Source: JANQSP01 sp965226095
Lineage (GTDB): Bacteria; Bdellovibrionota; Bdellovibrionia; Bdellovibrionales; UBA1609
DNA: 64,000 bases
Assembly: GCA_965226095.1 (NCBI GenBank)
Contig: OZ245336.1
Location: 1,364,001 to 1,428,000 of the forward strand
Reading direction: 5' to 3'
The position numbers were made by a program, and so were the translations under genes. Positions within the stretch are counted from its first letter, which is position 1; the number at the start of each line of letters is the position of its first letter. Under the pieces are notes generated by a model, which worked only from the letters and a program-made list of their open reading frames with translations, ran no database searches and had not been told where the DNA came from. This document shows positions 33,065 through 41,575 of the stretch, piece by piece.

Positions 33065-35398
33065 TTACTCATTCGTTATTTGTTTGATTTTAACACTGGG
33101 TTGTACTTTACAGGTTGCGCATGTGACAAAGCGACCCATGATGAACTTGATATTTGCTCCAATCCCTTTAGTTTTAAAAGTCGCTGTCAATCCTTGTAAA
33201 TCTAAAGCCACTGTCTCAGCCATATTAGGCAAATCCTCAAGAATTTCTATCTGTTTCTTTTTAGGATAAATAGCAATTGTCCTGAAAAATTCCTGAACAT
33301 CTGATTCTGGATGAGTGTTCATTAGCTTTTGTAAAGCTCTAAGTTGATCATCATTTTGCTGAACAGTTTCAATAATATTTTTGCTTTTAGTAACTCGTGT
33401 TACAAGTTGTGTAGATGAAGCTGTTCTCATGGCGGCATCAGGCAATGCTTTCTTAAGAGCCAAACCGGTTCGAGTAATATCAAAAACAGCCAATGCTCCA
33501 ATCCATTTGGCATAAATATCCTCAGTCATCGCTTGTTTCCACTCATGTCTAATTTGCTCAATACTTTGATCATCTCCCACTCCAGCCAAGTAAGCACTAA
33601 GCATTTCTTCCTTTAATGCGCGATGCTTTTGTACTTTATCCATTCTCAACTTAATATCTGCACTTGTCACAGTTAGAGCAACACCTGCTGTAGTTAATAG
33701 TGCTGGTATACCCACAACACCCACAAATGGAGCAATAAGGGATATGGCAAGAACTCCAGTGATGGTTCCAATCATCATAGCTTTTTTTAAAGTCTCATAT
33801 TTTTTTTCATCTTTTTCGATATTTTTAACAGCCTGACAAATCATCTCAGAATATTCCGGATTATCCATCAAGGCTGGGCCAATAACATCAGGACTGGTCA
33901 TAATTAAATGTTCCACTTGATCCATTCTTCTGGATTTATACCATTCATCCAGTTCTTCTTTTGTTTCATCATAAGGAACCTGTGCTAAACGAACCATATA
34001 CTCTTCGTTGTCTTGTTGTGTATGTTCCCGTTGTTTTACACTATGTTGAATATTTTTTTTTGAATGCTTTTGAACATCTTTTATAGCATTTTGAACAACC
34101 TGATTTGAAATAGGTTGAAGCACAGGAAAATCTTCCTGATGAGATAAAACTTCTTCCTGTACTCCGGAGAGACCGAAATGCTTTGGAATAAGTTTATCCA
34201 ATTGATCCAAGCCCGTTTCCTTTTGAAGGCTTGGAGATTGCATAAGAAAACCTAAATCATGTTTATGCAATCCAGCGAGTGCTATCTGATAACTAGCAAA
34301 GACCTCTTGTTTCGCTGTATCCAATTTTTGATGATACTCTTTAGAAACACGCCATTTCGCTCTTTGGTCACTTCGACTATTTGATAATTGACTAAACCTT
34401 TGTTCCTTTTCATCCAATAATTCTTTTCTTTTTTGATCATACTTTTGAAGAACACCATTCAACTCAGATACATATTGATTAATTTTTTGCTGAGCAGATT
34501 CTAGAGAATCGTTTGAATCAGATGACACAGCAGAAGATTGTCTAATTTGTTCTTTAGCTTGTTGAATGATAGATCCTATATTAGATTTTTCTTGCTCTGT
34601 ACAAATATTTCCAGGCTTGTATTTTTTTCTGTTCCCTCTTGTCGTAAGTACAAAATATTCTACTGGACCTATACAAAGTTCTTCTGTCAATTGCTCATCA
34701 AAAGAAGGATTATTAAAATCACTGGCATTAAATCTACTCTCCATATTTACTCGAAAAAACACAGATTCTCTTAAAGAATCTGATAGGAGTGTACCAGACA
34801 CAGAACATTCTTTCGGCTGAGCAGTACGATCAGTGCTTTGTGGATGAGCCGCCCGTATAACATTGAAAATCATTTGAATATTGTTATCTTCTGATGAACG
34901 GCAACCTGGCTCTTCTGCGATGTTATTGGACATATTTCTTTCAATACGAGCCATCAGCGCCTGAGCAGTTCCATCTTCTTCAGAGGGCTTATCCTTAGAA
35001 CATGAGGTAAATTGATTGTAAACTTTCATAAATTTTTTCAGATTACTGTATTCCTGACCAAGAGGAGTGGATAAAAAATAAGGACTAGACGTATCCATCC
35101 ATTTTTCCGTTTCAGCCAGTACAAAATTGAATTTGTCCGGATTGTCTTGATATTTCATTTCTATAGGACCACATCTTTGACTTTTACTTTTTCTACTACC
35201 TACGGTTTCACATTTTTGATCAGGCATAGGATCCTTGATAGATTCGTGAAAGGGATGTGCAGGGTATATGGACAATAGCGCCTCTTCAATAGTACTTGGC
35301 TCTTCCAAAGGTGGTCTCTTAAAAAACACTGAAGGCCCTTCAGCGAGAGCGTAAAAACTTATCATACCAGACATAAGTATTGAAATATAAGCAAGCAT
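33065..35398 (-). CDS. Large exported hypothetical with hydrophobic hairpin
   Basis: Function not recognised. The 777-residue protein begins with a signal peptide (ISILMSGMISFYALA). The following 500 residues are polar and largely helical, with several Cys and long Gln/Lys-rich helices (about 290-380). At about 541-585 a strongly hydrophobic segment (IGTITGVLAISLIAPFVGVV / ALLTTAGVALTVTSA) probably forms two membrane passes. A helical C-terminal domain ends with CATCKV. The design (export signal, long polar part, late hydrophobic hairpin) resembles that of the giant lipoprotein at 22114. It stands alone, convergent with radA. Confidence 0.6.
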   Translation of the reverse strand: MLAYISILMSGMISFYALAEGPSVFFKRPPLEEPSTIEEALLSIYPAHPFHESIKDPMPDQKCETVGSRKSKSQRCGPIEMKYQDNPDKFNFVLAETEKWMDTSSPYFLSTPLGQEYSNLKKFMKVYNQFTSCSKDKPSEEDGTAQALMARIERNMSNNIAEEPGCRSSEDNNIQMIFNVIRAAHPQSTDRTAQPKECSVSGTLLSDSLRESVFFRVNMESRFNASDFNNPSFDEQLTEELCIGPVEYFVLTTRGNRKKYKPGNICTEQEKSNIGSIIQQAKEQIRQSSAVSSDSNDSLESAQQKINQYVSELNGVLQKYDQKRKELLDEKEQRFSQLSNSRSDQRAKWRVSKEYHQKLDTAKQEVFASYQIALAGLHKHDLGFLMQSPSLQKETGLDQLDKLIPKHFGLSGVQEEVLSHQEDFPVLQPISNQVVQNAIKDVQKHSKKNIQHSVKQREHTQQDNEEYMVRLAQVPYDETKEELDEWYKSRRMDQVEHLIMTSPDVIGPALMDNPEYSEMICQAVKNIEKDEKKYETLKKAMMIGTITGVLAISLIAPFVGVVGIPALLTTAGVALTVTSADIKLRMDKVQKHRALKEEMLSAYLAGVGDDQSIEQIRHEWKQAMTEDIYAKWIGALAVFDITRTGLALKKALPDAAMRTASSTQLVTRVTKSKNIIETVQQNDDQLRALQKLMNTHPESDVQEFFRTIAIYPKKKQIEILEDLPNMAETVALDLQGLTATFKTKGIGANIKFIMGRFVTCATCKVQPSVKIKQITNE

Positions 35399-35555
35399 AG
35401 TACTTATTTAATCGGATTATTTTGTTTATTTTTTTAATGAGAAATAAAGGAAAAATTGCTGCCAGAATAGTCATTCCTATAGATGTTCATTAACTCGCCT
35501 CCTTTATAGACTGTATTAACAACTGACTTTTCAGCTTTTATACAATACTTATTTT

Positions 35556-35635
35556 TGTCAGCGAATTAATGAAAACTTGAAAGCCCTCCTGAGGGGGTTT
35601 CAAGGGAATTGTATGTGTTCAGTAATTCGCTGACA
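35556..35635. mobile_element. 80-bp miniature inverted-repeat element (MITE-like)
   Basis: TGTCAGCGAATTAATGAA (35556-35573) and TTCAGTAATTCGCTGACA (35618-35635) are inverted copies of the terminal repeats of the HNH element, with one mismatch. The 44 bases between contain a second stem (CTTGAAAGCCC / GGGGTTTCAAG). The right arm is shared with the left end of the HNH element. Confidence 0.6.
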
Positions 35636-35949
35636 GAATCATCTCTTCACCTTCTCACAAGAATCATTCATTTGTATTTAATTAAAAATAAATATTTTTT
35701 ATATGCTATGTGTTTCTAATAAAAAAATCTTGACAGGTTTTTTGATGCTCATATCTCTTCATTCTTCCTATTTTCATATCATTCAAATGTTTTTTTCAGC
35801 TTAAGAATAAAAAAGCCAGTGTATAAGACTATTAAGTGGCTTTAAAGTGAAGCTATAACTGTGTTCAACATTTATAAAAATCTCTGTTTAAAACCTCATG
35901 TTATATTGTTTTTGTTAAGAAATAATTATCAACATAGGAGGCATTTTTT

Positions 35950-37181
35950 ATGTACAAAAACCAAGAAAAACAAAATAGGCAAGCTGACTGGATTCCGCTT
36001 TCGCAGGACTGAAAGCTCTTAGAGACAGAAAACAGGAACAACCAGATGCAAACACAAACTTAAAAAAGCTCAGTAATGATCAATTACTTTCACAAACCAA
36101 AAATCTGGTGCAAAAAGAAAGACAAATTAATGTTTTAGTTTTGCAACACTTGCAGGAAATAGAAAAAAGAAAACTCTATTTGAAAAGAGGTTTCCCCAGC
36201 CTTTTTGAATATGCTGTTAAAGAACTTGGATATAGTGAAAGCTCCGCCTATAGAAGAATTAAAGCCATGAAGCTTTGTAAAGAACTGCCGGAAACAAAGC
36301 TGAAAATGGCAAAAGGAGAACTGAATCTTTGCACAGCCAGCAAGCTTCAAACTGTATTTGAAAAGCAGGAAAAACAGATAAAAAACAAGGCAATTCAACA
36401 GCAGGCTATGACAACTAAAATGCTGTTGGATAAAAATAAAAAAGATAAGTTAAATCAAAAGCTTACTAAAAATGACGCACCTATTATTCACAGTGAAGAA
36501 TTGCTGCGTCATCAAATACCTATAAGCAAAGATCAAAAAAGAGATTTAATAAGACAAGTACAGGGTAAATCCACAAAAGAAACAGAAAAACTGCTTTCCA
36601 GTACTTTTCCTGAAGTTTGTAATGAGAAAGAAAAAGTCAGAAATATAAATAATAACAAAGTGGAAATAAAAGTAATTGTGGACAAAGACTGTCAGCAAAA
36701 ACTAGAGGCTTTAAAAAAGCTATTATCCCATAAAAACCCCAATATGTCCTATGGAGAGTTATTTTCCCTATTGGCAGAGTTAGGTTTAAACAAATATGAT
36801 CCTAAAAGAAAAATAAATAAGCAAAATAAAAGTGATAAAGTATCTGTTTCTACGAAGTCAAAGAAAGTAATTGATAAAAAACTCCCAGTACAAAAACACA
36901 ATCAAAAACTATACAATAATCAAAAATATTTAAAAACCACCAGATATATTCCATCAGTAGTCAGGCATCATATATGGATGAGAGATCAAGGGCAGTGTAC
37001 TTACGTATGTCCAAAGACAAAAAGAAAGTGTTCATCAAACCACTTGTTACAAATAGATCACATTAAGCCTTTTTCATCGGGTGGTAAAAGTGAACCTGAC
37101 AATTTAAGATTACTTTGTGCCAACCATAATCAGTTTGCTTTTTCCCGGTATCAGAAATATAGACAAAGAGGTGATCAGTGA
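35950..37181 (+). pseudogene. HNH endonuclease-family gene, frameshifted near the 5' end
   Basis: The original start is ATG 35950, preceded by AGGAGG. It reads MYKNQEKQNRQADWI and stops at 36010-36012. Compared with copy B at 47069-48301, one base is missing near 35993. The main frame is open from about GTG 36108 to 37181 (357 aa). It keeps the N-terminal helical domain (ELGYSESSAYRRIKAMKLCKELPETK), a basic linker, and the complete HNH motif (RHHIWMRDQGQCTYVCPK, then LLQIDHIKPFSSGG and DNLRLLCANHN). Restart at the internal GTG could yield a shortened protein; otherwise it is dead. Such proteins are multi-copy in Bdellovibrio-type genomes. Confidence 0.75.
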
Positions 37182-37205
37182 ATGTACAGTGATTGTAGAG
37201 CTGAA

Positions 37206-37234
37206 TAAGAAAGCCCCACAGGCGGGCTTTCTTA
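37206..37234 (+). terminator. Terminator of HNH element A
   Basis: TAAGAAAGCCC and GGGCTTTCTTA form an 11-bp stem, 24 bases after the HNH stop. The same hairpin follows the gene in copy B. Confidence 0.7.
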
Positions 37235-37347
37235 TGTAGCCTTTGAAGGAAAATGGATACCTGCCTGTGCAGGCATGACGGATCTATAGGAATAACGAGT
37301 AACAAAGCACACAGAAGCTTTGTCAGCGAATTACTGAATATTTACAA

Positions 37348-37611
37348 TTCCGGCCTTGAGCTGGAATCCAGTCAACTGGATACCTGTCGTGACTGTCATC
37401 GTCGGCCAACATCCAAAACACAGGCTAAACAGGAAAGGTCACTTGAGGACCTTTCCTGTCCAGCTCTACAATCGATGTACTTCTACTGATCACTTCTCTC
37501 CGGTCTTGAGCCGGAATCCAGTTAACTGGATGCCTGCCTTCGCAGGCATGACAGTCATTCCGGCCTTGAGCCGGAATCCAGGACTGGATGCCTGCCTTCG
37601 CAGGCATGACA
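37348..37611. repeat. Cluster of short palindromic repeats
   Basis: Three copies of TTCCGGCCTTGAGCCGGAAT-type stems (near 37348, 37499 and 37558) each end in CCAG. Two copies of ACTGGATGCCTGC-CTTC-GCAGGCATGAC follow (37526-37552, 37584-37611). A separate hairpin AGGAAAGGTC/GACCTTTCCT lies at 37431-37458. The units resemble dRS3-like or REP-like repeats of other bacteria. They adjoin the right end of HNH element A. Confidence 0.8.
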
Positions 37612-37641
37612 ATTCTTTGTAGAAATGAAAAACTTTTACAA

Positions 37642-37905
37642 TTAAGTATCTTCGGCTACGGCTTTTAAAGCGCCCCACCATTTTTGAATTATAAAACCGG
37701 AGTCACCAGGTCCATCACTATCTATTTTAACACTTTTTAATAGCAATCCTGCCAGTCCAACACAAACCACAATAAGCAAAGCATACTCCACCATAATGGC
37801 TCCTCTTTTATTTTTTTTACAAACAGAAAAAAGATATCTTCTCCAATGAGAGAAAAAAAATTCAGCCGGCTTTAATAAATAATAAATACTTTTTAATAAA
37901 AACAT
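37642..37905 (-). CDS. Pilin-like / TadE-type membrane protein
   Basis: The 87-residue protein has a basic N-terminal part (FSVCKKNKRG) followed directly by AIMVEYALLIVVCVGLAGLLL, the Gly-x-x-x-VEYALL pattern of Flp/TadE class pilins cleaved by a prepilin peptidase after Gly. The remaining 35 residues have no known domain. Its ATG directly abuts the rpe stop, so it is the last gene of def-fmt-rpe. No Tad assembly genes are in the window. Two other pilin-like proteins are at 48.8-53.0 kb. Confidence 0.6.
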   Translation of the reverse strand: MFLLKSIYYLLKPAEFFFSHWRRYLFSVCKKNKRGAIMVEYALLIVVCVGLAGLLLKSVKIDSDGPGDSGFIIQKWWGALKAVAEDT

Positions 37906-38580
37906 CTATCCACCCTTCAACAAATCAATCGCTTCTTTATAACTGTTATGTTTAAAAATAAAATTACCTGAAATCAATACATCTGCTCCCTTCAGTTGAT
38001 GTGCATTTGTTCCATTAATTCCTCCATCCACATGGATTTGCGCAACAAGGTTTCTCTTTTGCAGTTCCTCCTTAAGTTGAGCAATTTTACTTGCTTGATC
38101 AGGCAAGAGTTTTTGTCCGCTAAATCCAGGTTCCACAGTCATAATAAGAATTATATCAACTTTTTCCAAAAAAGGAAAAATTGTTTCCAGTTTCGTGTTT
38201 GGTTTTAAACTAAGACCCGCCAAAAGACCTTTTTGTCGGATTTTTTGCAAAACAGGCAAAGGATCAGACAGACTTTCTATATGCACAGTCATGGAATCAC
38301 CGGTAAATAAATCAAAACCGGAAATAAATTTTTCAGGTTCATGCACCATGAAATGCAAATCCAATGGCATTGAGCTGACTTTTCTTAAGGAAGTTACAAC
38401 TGGTGTACCTATTGTTAACTGAGGTACAAAATGTCCATCCATTATATCAATATGAAGTCGATGAGCGCCAGCCAATTCCACCGCCTTCACCTCTTCCCCC
38501 AATCGGGAAAAATCGGCGGATAAAATACTGGGAGCTACTTGATATGTTGTATGACTGTCAACCTTATTCATTTTATTCAC
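37906..38580 (-). CDS. rpe: Ribulose-phosphate 3-epimerase
   Basis: This pentose-phosphate enzyme interconverts ribulose 5-phosphate and xylulose 5-phosphate. The 224 residues form a TIM barrel with family motifs APSILSADFSRLGEE, HIDIMDGHFVPQLTIG (metal-binding His/Asp), DLHFMVHEPEKFI, MTVEPGFSGQKL and HVDGGINGTNAHQL. It overlaps fmt by 8 bases and is followed without gap by the pilin-like gene. The order def-fmt-rpe is an operon, with all genes on the minus strand. Confidence 0.96.
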   Translation of the reverse strand: MNKMNKVDSHTTYQVAPSILSADFSRLGEEVKAVELAGAHRLHIDIMDGHFVPQLTIGTPVVTSLRKVSSMPLDLHFMVHEPEKFISGFDLFTGDSMTVHIESLSDPLPVLQKIRQKGLLAGLSLKPNTKLETIFPFLEKVDIILIMTVEPGFSGQKLLPDQASKIAQLKEELQKRNLVAQIHVDGGINGTNAHQLKGADVLISGNFIFKHNSYKEAIDLLKGG

Positions 38581-39523
38581 CTAGTTTATCTCCTATTTTT
38601 AAGTGACAACCTTTTATAAACTCTACCGCACTCATTTTTCTTTTAGACTCCAACTGCAACTCTTTTATGTTTAACATTCCATCTCCACAACACACCTGAA
38701 AGCCATCTACAGACAGATCGTAGATGCTACCAAACTTATCAGATTGAACGAACTTCTGCTGAGAAACTTTTTCAGCTTTATAAATTTTAAGTCTCTTTTC
38801 TTTATAAAAAGTGTACGCCTGAGGACCAATAGCCAAGCCTCTAATCTGGTTAAATATCTTTATTGCCGATTCAGACCATACAATCAAGCTGTCCTTTTTT
38901 TTATCAATTTTAGAGGCATAACTACTTTGTTGTTCGTCTTGAACTTGAGCTGTTTTATTTCCTTTCATGTATTCTATCATATCCTCCAATAAATCTTTTG
39001 TCAGTTCCTCCATTTTTTTAAAAACGAACACGGAATCCATCTCATCAGTAAGAGCAAAGGAACGTGTCCCAACAATAGCCCCCGTATCCAGACGAGATTC
39101 CATAACCTGTAAACTCATTCCTAAAGTGGAATCCCCGGCCATAATGGCTCGTTGAATAGGAGCCGCGCCACGCCAACGTGGAAGTAAACTGGCGTGAAAA
39201 TTTAATGCTCTACGAGGAAATAAATTTAAAAAATCTTTCGGCAAAATTTTGCCATAAGCCAAAACCACCACCCAATCCGCCTTTAGAGATTTAACCTGGG
39301 ATACAAACTCAGGAGATTTCAAATCATGAGGAGTGAAACAAGATAGGGATAACTCTTGTGCTCGAACAGCCACTTCTGACATTTGCGTTTTTAAACCTCT
39401 ACCCTTGGGAAGATCAGGAGTACTAATCACCCCTTTTAAATTCACTTGATCATGTTCTTTTAAACTATTTAAGCAATGAACCGAAATTTTTTCAGTCCCC
39501 ATAAAAATAACTGAAAACTTCAC
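38573..39523 (-). CDS. fmt: Methionyl-tRNA formyltransferase
   Basis: The enzyme formylates initiator Met-tRNA using 10-formyl-tetrahydrofolate. In 316 residues the catalytic region is clear: VVLAYGKILPKDFLNLFPRRALNFHASLLPRWRGAAPIQRAIMAGD, with the Asn-His-Ser triad region (NFHASLLP) and the SLLPxxRG loop, followed by SRLDTGAIVG. The C-terminal OB-like domain is present (IRGLAIGPQAYTF). It lies between def and rpe, the usual pairing of def with fmt. Confidence 0.96.
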   Translation of the reverse strand: MKFSVIFMGTEKISVHCLNSLKEHDQVNLKGVISTPDLPKGRGLKTQMSEVAVRAQELSLSCFTPHDLKSPEFVSQVKSLKADWVVVLAYGKILPKDFLNLFPRRALNFHASLLPRWRGAAPIQRAIMAGDSTLGMSLQVMESRLDTGAIVGTRSFALTDEMDSVFVFKKMEELTKDLLEDMIEYMKGNKTAQVQDEQQSSYASKIDKKKDSLIVWSESAIKIFNQIRGLAIGPQAYTFYKEKRLKIYKAEKVSQQKFVQSDKFGSIYDLSVDGFQVCCGDGMLNIKELQLESKRKMSAVEFIKGCHLKIGDKLGE

Positions 39524-39545
39524 GATACCTATGACCTGGGTTACC

Positions 39546-40184
39546 TTAAGATTGTTGTTGTGACAGATTCTGTTGACCTGCCGGATGTTTATTTACATTA
39601 TCATTTGTTGATTCAGGATGATCACTCGGGTAGCCATATTTTTTTATTTGTGCCCGCAACCTTTCCGCTTTTACAGGACTGAGATGATCAATAAACAGTT
39701 TTCCATCCAAGTGATCAATTTCATGCTGAACACAAACAGCCAAGACACCATCTGTTTTAATTTTCATCATCTGACCGGAGACACCTAAGCCCTGCACTTC
39801 CACTATTGCCGATCTTCGAACATCCACATAATAAGAAGGGAAACTCAAACAACCTTCTTGAAAAACAGTCTCTCCCTCACGATAAGTAATTTCCGGATTA
39901 AATAAAACAAGCGGTTGTTTTATTTTTTTCTCCAGTTCCCCAATATTCAGTTCCTTGTATCGTTCATTACCACTTTCACCTTCTTCCGGAGGCCGGGTAT
40001 CAGCCACCAGCAAACGAACAAAGCGATTGACTTGAATAGCAGACAAACCAAGTCCGTGAGCTGAATACATAGTCTCCAACATATCATCAGCCAACTGTTT
40101 TAATTCAGAATTAATTTCTTTTATAGGGAGACATTTTTTTCTCAATCGAGAATCCGGAAATCGTAATATATTCAAAATTGCCAT
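39546..40184 (-). CDS. def: Peptide deformylase
   Basis: The enzyme removes the formyl group from new proteins. All three metal-site motifs are present in 212 residues: GLGLSAIQ (44-51), EGCLS (110-114) and QHEIDHLDG (153-161), which supply Cys and two His ligands and the catalytic Glu. It is longer than the usual 165-180 because of an insertion at about 63-90 (PPEEGESGNERYKELNIGEL) and a polar tail of about 30 residues. It is first in def-fmt-rpe. Confidence 0.96.
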   Translation of the reverse strand: MAILNILRFPDSRLRKKCLPIKEINSELKQLADDMLETMYSAHGLGLSAIQVNRFVRLLVADTRPPEEGESGNERYKELNIGELEKKIKQPLVLFNPEITYREGETVFQEGCLSFPSYYVDVRRSAIVEVQGLGVSGQMMKIKTDGVLAVCVQHEIDHLDGKLFIDHLSPVKAERLRAQIKKYGYPSDHPESTNDNVNKHPAGQQNLSQQQS

Positions 40185-40297
40185 AAATCACCTTCCGGTG
40201 ATAGTTTACTGCAATAAGCGATAAAAATCAACCATAGCTTTATACAGCATCTTTTTTACCATTGACTAATGCAAACTAAAACAGTTTATTATTTAGT

Positions 40298-41575
40298 ATG
40301 AGCCTTGAAATTGTTTTATACGACTCTTCACCCGTTACTCAAAAGATTTTTTCTCATATTCTCTACCATTACGCTCCCACTGTCTATCGTACTGACAAAG
40401 TTTCTGAACTTCTCAATAAAATACAATACAGTAAACCGGACATTATCTTCATGGATTATCCCTCCAGCCAAGCTTTAGAACAAAATACTCTGAAAAATAT
40501 TAATACAAAAACCCGCTCTCAAAACATCCCAATTATTCTAATGACCTCCAACGATTCCACGCCTAAGGATCAACAAAGCTCACTAGCTAAAGATTTTTTA
40601 AGTAAGCCTATTGAAGCTACCAAGCTGACAGAGCTGGTTCATCGTTTCGTTCCAAAAACCAAAACAAATATTTTAAGCCAACATCTTCAATTCCAACAAT
40701 TTCCATCTACAAAACAAAATGATATGAACTTGCAGAAAACGGAACAACCAGCTACTACGAAACAATCACCTCTTGTTGAGCAACCCAAAAAAGAATTAAG
40801 TATCGATGTAGAACAAGTCAGCCAGGATGAAGTAGCCTCCTTCATGTCTACACATCAAACAGCATCTCATGTAGAAAAACTATCTGTCACACAAGAGTTG
40901 GACAAAGCGCCAAAAACCATTAATGTTAATTTAGAAGAAACTAAACTTGCGCAAGCTCAAGGTGCAGTCAGCTCATCAGAAAAAAAACCATCGCAACTGG
41001 AATCAGACCAAGAGGATATACTTCCTTTGGATACAGCCGTTGTAGAAGACACTCATTCAAATGCAGATCAAGACAAGCAGGAGAAAGAAAAAACAAATAT
41101 AGATGTCCCCTTACCAACAACACCTGATCAAACAAAAAATGACAATACCCCAACAATTGAACTCTTCACAAAACCACAAAAAGAAAAAAAATCTTCTGAT
41201 AAGGCACAAACGACAGATAATAAAAAAAAAGACAGTACAGAATTCACAACTATGGTTGAGTCTCCGCAAACCTTTTCTCAAGCCAGTAATATCAATTCCT
41301 CACCTATCCATTCTATAAAACCACTGGCATCAAACCCGTCTTATTCTGAAAACAAAGAACATTCTGAAACACAGGAAAAAACAACACAGAATAAACCTTC
41401 CACTGAGCAATTGGAAGAAGCTATAAAAGTGGAAATAGAAACTCAGGTCAAAAAATTTATTAATAAAAATATGAAAACCAGTTTAAAAAATAGTATTCAG
41501 GATATTATCCCAAAATTAGCCAAAGAAATTATTAAAGAAGAATTACAGAAATTATTAAACGAAAATGAAAACTGA
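40298..41575 (+). CDS. Receiver-domain protein with long linker and C-terminal helix
   Basis: Residues 1-115 form a response-regulator receiver: phospho-acceptor Asp 53 (IIFMDYPSS), Thr 83 (LMTSN) and Lys 103 (FLSKPI) are in place. Only one acidic residue (Asp 9) is found in the usual N-terminal pair. A 230-residue Gln/Thr/Lys-rich, probably disordered linker follows. The C-terminal 60 residues are helical and end DIIPKLAKEIIKEELQKLL, like the V-P-x-LAE-x-I-x-x-EI tails of deltaproteobacterial signalling proteins such as RomR-type regulators (recalled, not aligned). There is no DNA-binding output domain, so a protein-interaction output is likely. It overlaps the next gene by 11 bases. Confidence 0.7.
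   Translation: MSLEIVLYDSSPVTQKIFSHILYHYAPTVYRTDKVSELLNKIQYSKPDIIFMDYPSSQALEQNTLKNINTKTRSQNIPIILMTSNDSTPKDQQSSLAKDFLSKPIEATKLTELVHRFVPKTKTNILSQHLQFQQFPSTKQNDMNLQKTEQPATTKQSPLVEQPKKELSIDVEQVSQDEVASFMSTHQTASHVEKLSVTQELDKAPKTINVNLEETKLAQAQGAVSSSEKKPSQLESDQEDILPLDTAVVEDTHSNADQDKQEKEKTNIDVPLPTTPDQTKNDNTPTIELFTKPQKEKKSSDKAQTTDNKKKDSTEFTTMVESPQTFSQASNINSSPIHSIKPLASNPSYSENKEHSETQEKTTQNKPSTEQLEEAIKVEIETQVKKFINKNMKTSLKNSIQDIIPKLAKEIIKEELQKLLNENEN

Larger units (their letters stand above)
35618..37338 (+). mobile_element. HNH element copy A, 1721 bp with 18-bp TIRs
   Basis: Copy A is bounded by TTCAGTAATTCGCTGACA (35618-35635) and its exact reverse complement (37321-37338). A nearly identical element lies inverted at 46893-48633. 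Inside are a conserved 300-bp leader, an HNH protein gene, a terminator (37206-37234) and one short palindromic repeat (37255-37279). No transposase other than the HNH protein is present. I see no clear target duplication; the flanking bases are TG and TA. Confidence 0.75.

Noticed and set aside
33772..35398. Possible colicin-like or contact-dependent toxin
   Set aside because: A hydrophobic hairpin alone does not show toxin function, and no immunity gene is adjacent.
37348..37611. CRISPR array
   Set aside because: Units are palindromic with irregular spacing, spacers are repeat-derived, and no cas genes are near.
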